This document shows, piece by piece, positions 53,876-62,434 of a DNA stretch of 64,000 nt. The notes under the pieces are model-generated. The model worked only from the letters and a program-made list of their open reading frames with translations. It did no database searches and was not told the origin of the DNA. The translations under genes and the position numbers were made by a program. Within the stretch, counting starts at the first letter, position 1. Every line of letters begins with the position of its first letter. This stretch comes from Acidobacteriota bacterium (GTDB taxonomy: Bacteria; Acidobacteriota; Blastocatellia; UBA7656): assembly GCA_038040445.1 (NCBI GenBank), contig JBBPIG010000009.1, positions 148,601 to 212,600 on the forward strand, written 5' to 3'.

Positions 53876-55188
53876 AACAAGTGGTCGGCAGGATTCTGGG
53901 GGACTATCGGCGAGGCGGCCGACTCGATCTGGAGGCGTCAGAGACGGCTGTCCGGGCGGTAATGCACAAGGTCGGAGGGAGCTTGTTGGAGAAGCTGCTC
54001 AACGCGGAGTTGGGTTACCGTGGAGCGAAGGTGGACTGCTCCAAAGGGCACCATGCGAAGTTCATCCAGTACCGGTCGAAGCAGCTTGTTACAGTGCTCT
54101 CAGATGTAAGTATAGAGCGGGCCTATTACTACTGCGCTAAGTGCGGCAGTGGAGTAATCCCTAAGGACGAGGAGTTAGATATCACTGGCACAAGTTTCAG
54201 CCCCGGTGTTCGACGGATGATGGGACGAGTAGGCGGAAAGGAACCGTTCGATGAGGGCCGGCGGGACTTGGAAGAACTGGCCGGTATCGCGGTTAAGACG
54301 AAGGAAGTGGAACGTACCTCAGAAGCAATTGGCGACCGGATAGAGAGGCTGTCTGGACAGGAGCGAGAGCTGATCAAATCGGGCAAGGTTATGCCGATGG
54401 GAGGGGCAACAATACCAATACTGTATGTAGCAATGGATGCCACCAGTGTTCCGGTAGTGCCTCGGGAAGTCGAGGGGCGGAGAGGAAAGGGCGAGGACGG
54501 CAAGGCGAAAAGCCGGGAGTCGAAGCTTGGATGTGTATTCACTCAAACTACTGAAGACGAGAAGGGGCGTCCGGTGCGGGACGCGGATTCGACATCCTAT
54601 GTTGGCGCGATCGAGACGGCGAGCGAGTTCGGATGGAGAATCTATGCCGAAGCGCTGAGGCGTGGTCTGGCGCGGGCACTTAGAGTAGTTGTGCTTGGGG
54701 ATGGAGCGCCATGGATATGGGCGCTGGCAGCACTGCACTTTCCGGGCGCGATCCAGATTGTGGATTTGTTTCACGCCTTGGAGCATCTGAGCAAACTAGC
54801 AAAACTGTTATATGGTCAGGGGAGTAAGAAGGCAAAGCGGATGACGGAGATGTGGAGCGCGAAACTGAAAGAGGGAGACGTGGAGAGTGTCATCACTTCG
54901 CTCAAGAGACTCAGGCCCCTGGAAGTTACTGCAAGCGATGCGGTGGCAAGAGAAATAGCATACTTCCTGACGAACGCTGAGCGGATGCGATATGGGGATT
55001 TCCGCAGGGCGGGGCTGTTTGTTGGATCCGGCGTGGTCGAAGCCGGGTGCAAAACGGTAGTCGGCCACCGGCTCAAGCAATCCGGCATGCACTGGACCGT
55101 AAGGGGCGCAAACTCAATCATCTGGCTTCGATGTTGCCAGATGAGCGGCCGTTGGGAGGAATACTGGGAGGCTAGCGCTATTGCCTGA
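53845..55188 (+). CDS. ISKra4-family transposase
   Basis: A 447-residue transposase. The N-terminal half has a zinc-ribbon-like CAKCGSG. The DDE residues can be placed at VAMDATSVPV, VLGDGAPWIW and GSGVVEAGCK, with DLFHALEHL between them, as in ISKra4 and MULE-related enzymes. The frame could start at the GTG at 53845, but no ribosome site precedes it; a -1 frameshift at the A9 run just upstream (53828-53836) would give a fusion with the DUF6788 protein. No stop or truncation interrupts it, so the element may be active. Confidence 0.92.
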   Translation: MVLQEAEQEIKQVVGRILGDYRRGGRLDLEASETAVRAVMHKVGGSLLEKLLNAELGYRGAKVDCSKGHHAKFIQYRSKQLVTVLSDVSIERAYYYCAKCGSGVIPKDEELDITGTSFSPGVRRMMGRVGGKEPFDEGRRDLEELAGIAVKTKEVERTSEAIGDRIERLSGQERELIKSGKVMPMGGATIPILYVAMDATSVPVVPREVEGRRGKGEDGKAKSRESKLGCVFTQTTEDEKGRPVRDADSTSYVGAIETASEFGWRIYAEALRRGLARALRVVVLGDGAPWIWALAALHFPGAIQIVDLFHALEHLSKLAKLLYGQGSKKAKRMTEMWSAKLKEGDVESVITSLKRLRPLEVTASDAVAREIAYFLTNAERMRYGDFRRAGLFVGSGVVEAGCKTVVGHRLKQSGMHWTVRGANSIIWLRCCQMSGRWEEYWEASAIA

Positions 55189-55367
55189 AACCCCACCAAC
55201 AATTTTGACGCGCACCCCATCACAAACTTCCTTCCATCACAAACTTCTATCACCTTTCGTCACGAACTTCCAAATGCACATGCGTCTACGAGAATGTGCC
55301 ATTTCTGAACGGAAGCGATGACAATCCGCAAGGCGAAGGGTGAATAGGCCCATTGGCGGCCGACAAT

Positions 55368-56255
55368 TCAGAGTACGCTACGAAGTCTAATATTTGGCGC
55401 TCTCGTAAGCCACCGGCCTTCGTAAACGACTTCCGCCGAAGCGGTGAGCATCACTCGATCATCATCCCGCCAGTCTACTCGAAGCACGCCGCCTTCGGTG
55501 CGCACCCGGACACTGCGATCGGTCAAGCCATTCAAAGCTGCCGCCACCGTTGATGCGCACGAGCCGGTTCCCGATGAGAGCGTGTGCCCGGCGCCTCGCT
55601 CCCAGATTCGAATCTCGATCTCGTCGCGTGAGATCACACGCGCGAACTCGACGTTTGCGCGATCCGGGAAGATCGGATGGTCTTCGATGAGCGGGCCGAT
55701 CTCTTCCAGGTTTACCGCGTTCAAGTCCGTCACGAAGATGATGCATTGTGGATTGCCCATCGACAGGCAAGTCACTTCGAGCACGTCTCCGCCCAGGTGC
55801 AGCGGGTATCGCACCACGTGTTCGATCGGCGGAGTAATAGACATCGGCACCGCTTCGCTCGAGAGGTTCGGTCTGCCCATATCAAACTCGAACTCGAAGC
55901 GCGCGCCCTCGCGTGCTACTAATCTGCCCTGCTTCACACCGGCAGCGGTGGCGATTCGGACCTGAGGTTCGCTCCACAATCCTGCGTGATAAAGATAAGC
56001 TGCGGCGCAGCGGGTGCCGTTGCCCGACACTCCGGCTTCGCTCCCATCGGCGTTGAATATCCGTGACGCGAAGTCCGCGTCCTCGTGGCGAGCGCGAGTG
56101 ACCAGTACGATGCCATCAGCTCCGGCGCCGTAGTTACGCTGGCACATCTCACGTGCAAGCTCGCTCGCCGTCCGGAGGGTGGCGACGTCTTCCACCTCGA
56201 TGATCAAGAAGTCGTTGCCCATGCCCTGGGCCTTTGTGAATCTGATATCGCTCAC
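55368..56255 (-). CDS. dapF: Diaminopimelate-epimerase-like protein with Cys-to-Ser active site
   Basis: A 295-residue two-domain protein clearly related to DapF: FTKAQGMGNDFLII, NADGSEAGVSGNGTRC, MGNPQCIIFV and WERGAGHTLSSGTGSC. DapF uses two catalytic cysteines in CGNG and ACGTG; both are serine here (VSGNG, SSGTG). The pairing of two serines suggests a distinct subfamily with other chemistry or an alternative epimerase. If it is the only dapF homologue in the genome, it may still serve lysine and peptidoglycan synthesis. The start is GTG 56255 with GGAG seven bases upstream; the longer frame reads into the MITE. Confidence 0.85.
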   Translation of the reverse strand: MSDIRFTKAQGMGNDFLIIEVEDVATLRTASELAREMCQRNYGAGADGIVLVTRARHEDADFASRIFNADGSEAGVSGNGTRCAAAYLYHAGLWSEPQVRIATAAGVKQGRLVAREGARFEFEFDMGRPNLSSEAVPMSITPPIEHVVRYPLHLGGDVLEVTCLSMGNPQCIIFVTDLNAVNLEEIGPLIEDHPIFPDRANVEFARVISRDEIEIRIWERGAGHTLSSGTGSCASTVAAALNGLTDRSVRVRTEGGVLRVDWRDDDRVMLTASAEVVYEGRWLTRAPNIRLRSVL

Positions 56256-56314
56256 TGGATATCTCCAACAATCGCAGGTGTTCCGATCATTCCGTGGTTC
56301 CTCCTTCTCCGAGA

Positions 56315-56568
56315 GGGTGCGCGTCAGATTTTTGCGCTCTGCCGCTCTGTGGCAGCCCTTCATACCCACCTCGTCAGAGGTGGGTCCCTGATGATGAAGC
56401 CTACAAACGAATGCCTCGGCCGCGCACACCCACCTCGTGAGAGGTGGGTTATTGATGCTGCAGCCTTCACGGTACGCCTGTCTGACCGCGCCATCGCACA
56501 TCGTAGGCTGGAACATCACGGACCCACCTCTCACGAGGTGGGTATGCGTGAAAATCTGACGCGCACCC
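56315..56568. mobile_element. MITE-like element with terminal inverted repeats
   Basis: A 254-bp non-coding element. The terminal inverted repeats match over 18 bases (GGGTGCGCGTCAGATTTT at 56315 and its complement ending at 56568). The first 12 bases are shared with the right end of the ISKra4-type element at 55218, so a related transposase may mobilise it. Inside are three copies of a 22-bp palindrome with arms ACCCACCTC/GAGGTGGGT (56364-56385, 56428-56449, 56522-56543). I see no target duplication. It sits between the dapF start and the next gene. Confidence 0.8.
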
Positions 56569-56663
56569 CCTGGACACTCGATGCTTGACTGCCCCTACCC
56601 GGCATGGTACCTTCCGAGTTCCCCAAGCAATCTAGCGGTTGATAATTGAAAGGAGCGTAAACT

Positions 56664-57056
56664 GTGGCAGGCCTCCAAGCTCGAAGCCCGTTACGCAGTG
56701 CCCACCCGCTGTTCTTTGTTAACAAACTCGTATCTCTTACTGCCTTCATTATGTTGCTCGGCGTGGGATGGGTGGTAGTCAGTTTCCTCAAAAGTGACAC
56801 GTTTGATCGCTGGCGAAGCGGCTCTTCCGACACTGTATCCGCGTCAAAGAGCGCGACGGCGCCGGTCAGAGAGACCAGTTCGCCCGAGGTCAAACCGCTG
56901 ATGGCGCCAGCCCGACTGGTCTATTCGTGCGCCGCTGACAAGGATTTCTATCACGCCTCGACGCACTTGCCCGCGCGTTGCGAACGCACCGCACTTGGCG
57001 AAGAAGGCGCCATTCAGCGAGGCTTGAAACGCTGCAAAACCTGTTTCCCGGACTAA
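56664..57056 (+). CDS. Small membrane-anchored protein with Ada-like Cys motif
   Basis: A 130-residue protein starting at GTG 56664, with AGGAG eight bases upstream. A single membrane helix (LVSLTAFIMLLGVGWVVVSFL) is near the N-terminus. After a Ser/Thr/Pro-rich linker comes a 45-residue module: LVYSCAADKDFYHASTH, then EEGAIQRGLKRCKTC near the end. The H-x-C and KxCxxC layout resembles the Ada-type metal-binding module that recurs in small surface proteins. Function unknown. It runs convergent with the PfkB kinase gene. Confidence 0.7.
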   Translation: MAGLQARSPLRSAHPLFFVNKLVSLTAFIMLLGVGWVVVSFLKSDTFDRWRSGSSDTVSASKSATAPVRETSSPEVKPLMAPARLVYSCAADKDFYHASTHLPARCERTALGEEGAIQRGLKRCKTCFPD

Positions 57057-57066
57057 TGCACCGCAG

Positions 57067-57118
57067 TGACCGCCGACCGATGACCGCCGACCGTCTGCGG
57101 TCGTCCGTCGTCAGTCAC
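57067..57118. repeat. 7-bp-period repeat with inverted copy
   Basis: Four GACCGNN heptamers (57067-57094) are followed by complementary GCGGTC/GTCAGTCAC segments, so the region can fold into a hairpin. It fills the convergent gap and could serve as a two-way terminator. Confidence 0.75.
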
Positions 57119-58039
57119 TTAGAACGGTGGCGCATCGGCTTCTTCGAAATTTGAGAATGCGCGCAACTGGCGGAAGCGCGCATTGATTTCATCGTAGGTC
57201 AGCCTGCGCATCCTATCGCATCCGAATTCTTCCACGCTAAAAGACGCCATCACCGAGCCATAGATGATCGCGCGCCTCACAGCCGCTTCGTCGGTTGCAT
57301 TGGTGGCCGCAAGATATCCCATAAAGCCGCCCGCGAAGCTGTCGCCCGCGCCCGTCGGGTCAAACACCTCTTCAAGTGGATAGGCCGGGGTCGCAAAGTA
57401 AGAGCTCTCGGTGAAGCTCGCCGCGCCATACTCGCCGCGCTTTACCACCAGTCTCTTCGGACCCATCGAAAGTATGCGGCGCGCGGCGCGAACGAGGTTA
57501 GCTTCCTTTGCGATCTCTCGTGCCTCGGCGTCGTTGATGACAAGAAGGTCAACGCGCTTGAGCATTTCGGTCAGCTCGCCGGGGGTGTTGTTGATCCAGT
57601 AGTTCATCGTGTCTGCCGCAACCAGCTTCGCGCCGACCTGCTCCCGCACTTCGACCTGAAGCTGCGGCTGAATGTTGCCCAGGAACAGATAAGGCGTCTC
57701 TCTTGCTTTCTCCGACAGCTTGGGCTTGAAATCAGCGAACACGTTCAATTGGGTGTCGCGGGTGTGAGCAACGTTTAGATCGTAGCCGTATTCGCCGCTC
57801 CAATGAAAGCTGCGGCCCGGCACGCGTTCGAGGTCCGATGTGTCGATCTGGCGTTCGAGGAACACTGCTTCGTCTTCAGGCCCGAAGTCATCACCCACGA
57901 CGGCGACCACTCGCACCTTGGTAAAAAAAGAAGCGGCGACGCTGAAGTACGTCGCCGAGCCGCCCAGTATTCGATCTCTTTCTCCGAATGGCGTCTTGAC
58001 CGAGTCAAACGCCACGGATCCCACCACGAGAATTGACAT
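57119..58039 (-). CDS. PfkB-family carbohydrate/nucleoside kinase
   Basis: A 306-residue ribokinase-fold protein. It has the N-terminal SILVVGSVAFDSV and LGGSATYFSVAASFF, and the C-terminal PfkB signature DPTGAGDSFAGGFMG with the catalytic Asp in GAGD. The substrate is not obvious. The short lid and FDSVKTPFGERDRILGG start are like a subgroup near adenosine- or sugar-kinase-like proteins in Acidobacteriota. It is downstream of the BamD-like and MTA phosphorylase genes on the same strand, so a link to nucleoside salvage is possible but weak, as a repeat array separates them. Confidence 0.88.
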   Translation of the reverse strand: MSILVVGSVAFDSVKTPFGERDRILGGSATYFSVAASFFTKVRVVAVVGDDFGPEDEAVFLERQIDTSDLERVPGRSFHWSGEYGYDLNVAHTRDTQLNVFADFKPKLSEKARETPYLFLGNIQPQLQVEVREQVGAKLVAADTMNYWINNTPGELTEMLKRVDLLVINDAEAREIAKEANLVRAARRILSMGPKRLVVKRGEYGAASFTESSYFATPAYPLEEVFDPTGAGDSFAGGFMGYLAATNATDEAAVRRAIIYGSVMASFSVEEFGCDRMRRLTYDEINARFRQLRAFSNFEEADAPPF

Positions 58040-58072
58040 CTATGAGTTCACCTCTGTTCCGGCCCGGCGAGT

Positions 58073-58215
58073 GATGCGTGATGCGTGATGCGTGATGCGT
58101 AATGCGTGATGCGTGACCGGATCGGATCGCCTGTTTCTCAGTCACGCATCACGCATCAACGCATCGCGCCTCTTCACGATCCGGTCACGCATTACGCATC
58201 ACGAATCACGCATCA
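58073..58215. repeat. GATGCGT 7-bp tandem array with inverted copies
   Basis: About six GATGCGT-type heptamers (58073-58115) are followed by complementary ACGCATC units (58142-58215). It shares 22 identical bases with 3383-3404. It lies between the PfkB and BamD-like genes. Confidence 0.92.
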
Positions 58216-58221
58216 CCCGTC

Positions 58222-58635
58222 TCATTTTCTCTCCGGTTGAACCTTTAGTTCATCCAGCCGCGCCTGCGCCTTCTTGGCGAACTCGCTCTCGGGATAAACC
58301 TTCAGCAGCTTGCCGTAATAGTCCGCGGCTTTTTCGGTCTTTCCAAGCTTCAAGTACAACTCGCCCATCAGAAAGACGACCTCGTCCATCCGTGAGAAAT
58401 CCGGATATGTATCGATAATCTCTTGAAGCCGGTCCCGAGCCCCTTCGTAGGCCTTGCGCTTGGTGATGCTAAATCGCGCGACGTCAAGGTTGTGCCTCGC
58501 AGCGATTTCCAGCGCCGCGTCGCGCGGTGCTTCTATTGGCTTTCCCGGTCCCTGCGCGAAACTCGCCGGATCACCAACAGCCGAACCTAGCAGCGCGAAT
58601 ATGAACACTGTGGCAAAAAACTTCATGCCGGACAT
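58222..58635 (-). CDS. Secreted TPR protein, BamD/YbgF-like
   Basis: A 137-residue exported protein with signal peptide (MKFFATVFIFALLGSAVG) and about two tetratricopeptide units: GARDRLQEIIDTYPDFSRMDEVVFLMGELYLKLGKTEKAADYY, recognisable by YPDFSRMDEV and YPESEFAKKAQARL. The spacing and the YP-SEFA motif resemble BamD and the CpoB/YbgF family, but the protein is too short for BamD. Its start (ATG 58635) has AGGTG eight bases upstream and follows the MTA phosphorylase stop by 17 bases. It may help in envelope assembly. Confidence 0.8.
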   Translation of the reverse strand: MSGMKFFATVFIFALLGSAVGDPASFAQGPGKPIEAPRDAALEIAARHNLDVARFSITKRKAYEGARDRLQEIIDTYPDFSRMDEVVFLMGELYLKLGKTEKAADYYGKLLKVYPESEFAKKAQARLDELKVQPERK

Positions 58636-58652
58636 CGTTAAACACCTCTCAC

Positions 58653-59525
58653 TCAACTGATGTACTTTCCGATGATCGCCTTCAGCCGCTCTTTAGCCTC
58701 GGGCGCGATCTTGTCGGCCGCAGTAATAATAGCATGTCGAAGAGAGCCTCCACATTTGCAGGTGCGCTCCTTGCCCGCTAGTTGTTTAACTGCACCGGCG
58801 ATCAACTCCTGGGCATTTGCGGCGTTGCGGTTCAGATACTGAATGACCATTTCGACCGTCACCGAATCGTGATCCGGATGCCAGCAATCATAGTCGGTCA
58901 CCAGCGCCATCGTCGCGTAGCAGATTTCGGCTTCGCGCGCGAGCCTCGCTTCTTGAAGGTTGGTCATACCGATGACCGACATCCCCCACGAGCGATAGAC
59001 CTCAGACTCGGCTCTGGTCGAAAACGCGGGGCCTTCCATGCAGATGTAGGTGCCCCCGCGATGTATAGCGAGTCCCCTGAGCCTGGCTCTCGCAGTCTCT
59101 TCCAGGGTGTCGACCAGATCGCGGCACACGGGATCGGCGAAGGTCACGTGGGCTGCGATGCCGCCGCCAAAAAACGTGGAAGCGCGATGGCGAGTGCGGT
59201 CAAAGAACTGGTCGGGAAAGACGATATCCATCGGCCTAAGCTCTTCGCGAAGCGAACCAACCGCGCTTGCCGAGATGATGCGCTCGACTCCTAGCATCTT
59301 CATCGCATAGATATTCGCGCGGAACGGTATCTCGGTTGGCACAAGCGTGTGGCCTCTTCCGTGACGCGGCAAGAAGGCGACTCTCACTCCGGCAAGCGTG
59401 CCGATGAAGAACGCATCCGAAGGATCGCCAAACGGAGTCGACAAACGAACCTCTTCCACATCGGTGAGCCCTGCCATCTGATAGAGCCCGCTCCCGCCGA
59501 TGACCCCGATGCTTGCGTGTGGCAC
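58653..59525 (-). CDS. mtnP: S-methyl-5'-thioadenosine phosphorylase
   Basis: A 290-residue purine nucleoside phosphorylase-fold enzyme: [79 protein letters not shown] and YDCWH. These match MTAP rather than general PNP. It recycles methylthioadenosine to adenine and MTR-1-phosphate. The C-terminus carries a CKCGG motif. I start at GTG 59525 (GGAG eight bases upstream); the in-frame upstream ATG at 59597 only reads through a heptamer repeat. Confidence 0.93.
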   Translation of the reverse strand: MPHASIGVIGGSGLYQMAGLTDVEEVRLSTPFGDPSDAFFIGTLAGVRVAFLPRHGRGHTLVPTEIPFRANIYAMKMLGVERIISASAVGSLREELRPMDIVFPDQFFDRTRHRASTFFGGGIAAHVTFADPVCRDLVDTLEETARARLRGLAIHRGGTYICMEGPAFSTRAESEVYRSWGMSVIGMTNLQEARLAREAEICYATMALVTDYDCWHPDHDSVTVEMVIQYLNRNAANAQELIAGAVKQLAGKERTCKCGGSLRHAIITAADKIAPEAKERLKAIIGKYIS

Positions 59526-59562
59526 TATCGTTTCTCCGAGAGATGAACAGGGATTCGCGGGA

Positions 59563-59625
59563 TTGAGAATTGAGAATTGCAAATTGAGAATTTGCAATTT
59601 TCAGTTTCCAATTTTCAATCGTTTC
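59563..59625. repeat. AT-rich 7-bp-period repeat with inverted copy
   Basis: Four ATTGAGA/ATTGCAA heptamers (59563-59590) are followed by complementary CAATTTTC units to 59625. The array lies between the PPIase and mtnP genes and extends the apparent mtnP frame. Confidence 0.88.
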
Positions 59626-59645
59626 GGTCCCTGTGTTGAAAGTTT

Positions 59646-60932
59646 CTAGTTCTCTTCGGGCTTTCCCGCTTCAGCGGTCGATCTGTTGCTCGAGGTCTGA
59701 GGCTGACTGGCTACCTTAGGGGTCGTGTCGAAATCCTCCGGGACCACGACGCTGCTCTTTTCTGAGATCTCAGCGATGCGAGCCTCCAGCTTCTCTTGCT
59801 TGAGCTTGTCGATTATCTGCTGGCGCACCTTTTGATCGGCGGCGGGAGACGCCGCCGCGCGTCGCTCCTCGAGCTTGATGACGTGAAAGCCGAACTGCGT
59901 CTCGACTGGCTCGCTGATCTCGCCGGGCTCGAGCGCGAACGCGGCCTTCTCGAACTCGGGAACCATTTTGCCGTGCCCGAAAAAGTCGTATTCGCCGCCC
60001 TTGTCCTTCGAACCGGGATCATCCGAGTTCTCCGTAGCCAGCTTGGCGAAGTCTTCACCTTTGCGCGCGCGCTCTAAAAGGTCCTGAGACTTCTTGCGCG
60101 CCTCTTCTTTGGTGAGCGTCTTTGGCTTGTCTGCCGGCTTCTTGTCTGCCGGCTTCTTGTCTGCCGCCTTCTTGTCCTTGGGATCTGTCGCCTCGGTTTC
60201 GGCCTCAGGCTCCTCTTTGGGCTGGGTGCTTATCAGGATGTGACGCACGCGGACTTCGTCAAAGTCGGCCGGATGATCCTGGTAATACTGGTCGACGTCG
60301 GCGTCACTGACCAGCTTGTCCGCATTCTTCTGAAGCTCGCTCAGGTAAGCGCCCGCCAAGGTCTGGCTGCGATCGAGCAGCATCTGCAACCTGGAGACGT
60401 CCTCGCGGTCCAGCCCTTCCTTGCGCGCACGCTCGGCGATCACCTTGAACTCACCGAATTGTTTTTTGAGTTCCTCTCGCTGGGGTCCCTGGGCTTGCTG
60501 CTGGAACCGTGGGTTGCTCTGCAGGAAGTCGTCAAAATCTTTCGGGTTAGCCAGGTGGTAAGCGTTGATTTCTTCGTCACTCACCTTCGCGTCAGGACTC
60601 TTCTTACGGAACGCGTTGTTCAACGCGATGTCCTGTTGAAACGAAAGCTGGGTCTGCAGATCGGCGTGCTGGGCGTAGCCCTCTTGTTCGGCTACCTGGG
60701 CGACCGCCAGAAGCTTTTTGATCTCGGCAACGAGTTTCTTTCTCTCTTCGGGGTCGGCGGCGATCTGTTGCTGCTTCTGAGGCGGCAACAGTTCCTGAAA
60801 GATGACCTGCATATCGTGTGCGGTAAGCTTGACTGTTTTCGGAGTCGAGGATGACCACTGAGCGAATATTAGGCCTGATGTAAGCAAACCCAAAAGAACA
60901 AGGGTCGCAATGACCTTGGTAGATAGTTTCAT
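59646..60932 (-). CDS. Exported parvulin-type peptidylprolyl isomerase (SurA/PrsA-like)
   Basis: A 428-residue protein with signal peptide (KVIATLVLLGLLTSGLIFAQ), a helical N-terminal chaperone-like region, and one rotamase domain: VRVRHILIST, then LLERARKGEDFAKLATENSDDPGS, GGEYDFFGHGKMVPEFEKAAF and FGFHVIKLEE. It helps fold secreted or outer-membrane proteins. The rotamase domain is split after its first strand by a Lys-rich insertion with three copies of a five-residue unit, ADKKP. It starts one base after the methylmalonyl-CoA epimerase stop. Confidence 0.93.
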   Translation of the reverse strand: MKLSTKVIATLVLLGLLTSGLIFAQWSSSTPKTVKLTAHDMQVIFQELLPPQKQQQIAADPEERKKLVAEIKKLLAVAQVAEQEGYAQHADLQTQLSFQQDIALNNAFRKKSPDAKVSDEEINAYHLANPKDFDDFLQSNPRFQQQAQGPQREELKKQFGEFKVIAERARKEGLDREDVSRLQMLLDRSQTLAGAYLSELQKNADKLVSDADVDQYYQDHPADFDEVRVRHILISTQPKEEPEAETEATDPKDKKAADKKPADKKPADKPKTLTKEEARKKSQDLLERARKGEDFAKLATENSDDPGSKDKGGEYDFFGHGKMVPEFEKAAFALEPGEISEPVETQFGFHVIKLEERRAAASPAADQKVRQQIIDKLKQEKLEARIAEISEKSSVVVPEDFDTTPKVASQPQTSSNRSTAEAGKPEEN

Positions 60933-61346
60933 TTATTCTCCTTGTGGATGTCTCGCCTTCTCCACCAGCTCGACGAGGACGCCATGAGCGCTTGCCGGAT
61001 GCAGGAAGGCAACAAGTTTTCCCTCAGCGCCGCGCCGCGGGTAGCCTTCCAGCAATCGCACGCCACGCGACCTGAGCTCGTCCAACTTAACAGCGAGGTC
61101 GTCAACCTCATAACATATGTGATGCAGCCCCTCACCGCGTTTTGCGATAAAGCGGCCCACCGGGGTCTCCTCGGAGAACGGCTCCAGAAGCTCGATGCGA
61201 GACTCGCCCGCCCAGAGCAGGGCCACGTGAACGCCCTGGTTCTCAACCGTCTCCGTTCCTGCCAGTTCGAGCCCGAGCGCCTCGCGATAGAAAACCAGCG
61301 AGTCCGATAGCGAGCGAACAGCAATGCCTAGATGATCGATCTTCAT
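60933..61346 (-). CDS. mce: Methylmalonyl-CoA epimerase
   Basis: A 137-residue glyoxalase/VOC-fold enzyme that interconverts the two epimers of methylmalonyl-CoA. Metal ligands fit the family: IDHLGIAV, then GLHHICYEV and HGVLVELVE. It starts at ATG 61346, which directly follows a 7-bp repeat array with no visible Shine-Dalgarno sequence; the longer frame would translate the repeat. With meaB and the acyl-CoA dehydrogenase upstream on the same strand, it belongs to the propionyl-CoA/methylmalonyl-CoA pathway. The mutase itself is not in the window. Confidence 0.93.
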   Translation of the reverse strand: MKIDHLGIAVRSLSDSLVFYREALGLELAGTETVENQGVHVALLWAGESRIELLEPFSEETPVGRFIAKRGEGLHHICYEVDDLAVKLDELRSRGVRLLEGYPRRGAEGKLVAFLHPASAHGVLVELVEKARHPQGE

Positions 61347-61475
61347 AGTCCGTGGTCCGTGGTCCGTAGTCCGTAGTCCGTGGTCCGTGGTCCGTAGTCC
61401 GTAGTCCGTGGTCCGTGGTCCGTAGTCCGCGGTCAGTTGAGTAATAGCCACTGACTACGGACTACTGACTAAGGA
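61347..61475. repeat. GTCCGTG/GTCCGTA 7-bp array (about 12 units) with inverted tail
   Basis: Twelve or so heptamers alternating GTCCGTG and GTCCGTA (61347-61432) abut the mce start codon. Complementary ACTACGGACT-type units follow at 61448-61475, overlapping the last codons of meaB. It is the longest such array in the window. Confidence 0.93.
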
Positions 61476-62434
61476 CCAATTCCCAGCCTTGCAATTATTT
61501 CATCAACCACCGAGTACGGGTCGCGGCGGCGATCGGCGACGGCAGCCGCCATCTCGCGTAACTCGTCTTTGCGCACGCACTTGTCAAGAGCAGCCTTGAG
61601 CAGCCTCTCGCGCAACAGCTCGACTATTCGATACTCGGCAATGTTCGCTCGCCTGCCGTCTGACTGCTCGCGATGCAAACCAGTGAAGTTTTCGTAGTCC
61701 GCGATCGCCGAAGCCAGCGCGACGGTTCCATTGTTCTCGGTCGCTACGGTCTTGATAATTGGCGGCGTCCAACCATCGGGCCGCTCCGAGATCGAAAGTA
61801 ACATTTCAAGCTCTCGCTCGGTCCTCAAAACGCCGTCGCGGTCGGCCTTGTTGATGGCGAAGATGTCGCCGATTTCCATGATGCCGGCCTTCATTGCCTG
61901 CACCCCGTCTCCCATCCCCGGCACAAGCAAGACGACGGTAACATCCGCGGCCTTCACGACATCAACTTCATCCTGACCGACGCCTACTGTTTCAATGATG
62001 ACTTTATTATAACCGGCGGCATCCAGTATCGCTACCGCGTCAACTGTCGCGCGAGCAAGGCCGCCAAGGTGTCCTCGCGAGGCCATGCTGCGAATGAAGA
62101 TTCCCGGGTCGGTCGCCTTGTTCTGCATGCGTATGCGATCGCCGAGCACCGCACCGCCGGTAAAAGGACTCGAAGGATCGACGGCAATAATTCCGACTTG
62201 CTCGCCAGCGGCGCGATAGTGGGCGGCAAGCTGATCGACCAGGGTGCTCTTGCCCGCGCCCGGCGCTCCGGTTATGCCGATGACCAGCGCTTTGCCGGTG
62301 TGAGGAAAGATCTCCTTGAGCAGCGTGACCGACTCTGCGCGCGCATCTTCCGCCGCGCTGATCGCGCGAGCGATCGAGCGCTTGTCGCCGGCGAGGATCT
62401 TCTCTGACAATGAGTTCATCAATGATCGTTTCAC
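61469..62434 (-). CDS. meaB: Methylmalonyl-CoA mutase-associated GTPase MeaB
   Basis: A 321-residue SIMIBI-class GTPase. Walker A is [12 protein letters not shown], followed by [32 protein letters not shown] and NKADRDG. MeaB loads and protects the B12 cofactor of methylmalonyl-CoA mutase. It starts at GTG 62434, overlapping the acyl-CoA dehydrogenase stop by four bases (GTGA), with GAGGGC just upstream; ATG 62419 is an alternative. The last codons run into the complementary part of the repeat array. Confidence 0.95.
   Translation of the reverse strand: MKRSLMNSLSEKILAGDKRSIARAISAAEDARAESVTLLKEIFPHTGKALVIGITGAPGAGKSTLVDQLAAHYRAAGEQVGIIAVDPSSPFTGGAVLGDRIRMQNKATDPGIFIRSMASRGHLGGLARATVDAVAILDAAGYNKVIIETVGVGQDEVDVVKAADVTVVLLVPGMGDGVQAMKAGIMEIGDIFAINKADRDGVLRTERELEMLLSISERPDGWTPPIIKTVATENNGTVALASAIADYENFTGLHREQSDGRRANIAEYRIVELLRERLLKAALDKCVRKDELREMAAAVADRRRDPYSVVDEIIARLGIGP

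Larger units (their letters stand above)
53352..55218 (+). mobile_element. ISKra4-family insertion sequence, complete
   Basis: A 1867-bp element. Its ends are imperfect terminal inverted repeats: GGGTGCGCGACAAATT on the left and, read inward from the right, GGGGTGCGCGTCAAAATT. It is flanked by the 8-bp direct repeat ATCACAAA (53344-53351 and 55219-55226), the expected target duplication. The right flank has other ATCACAAAC-like strings nearby, so a chance match is possible. It holds two overlapping frames, a DUF6788-type protein and an ISKra4-type transposase. Both are intact. Confidence 0.88.

Noticed and set aside
56256..56534. An N-terminal extension of the dapF frame
   Set aside because: The extra 93 codons run into the MITE and lack homology; GTG 56255 has a good ribosome site.
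40628..61475. Tandem repeat blocks considered as CRISPR arrays
   Set aside because: Units are 7 bp and contiguous, without unique spacers, and no cas genes are present.
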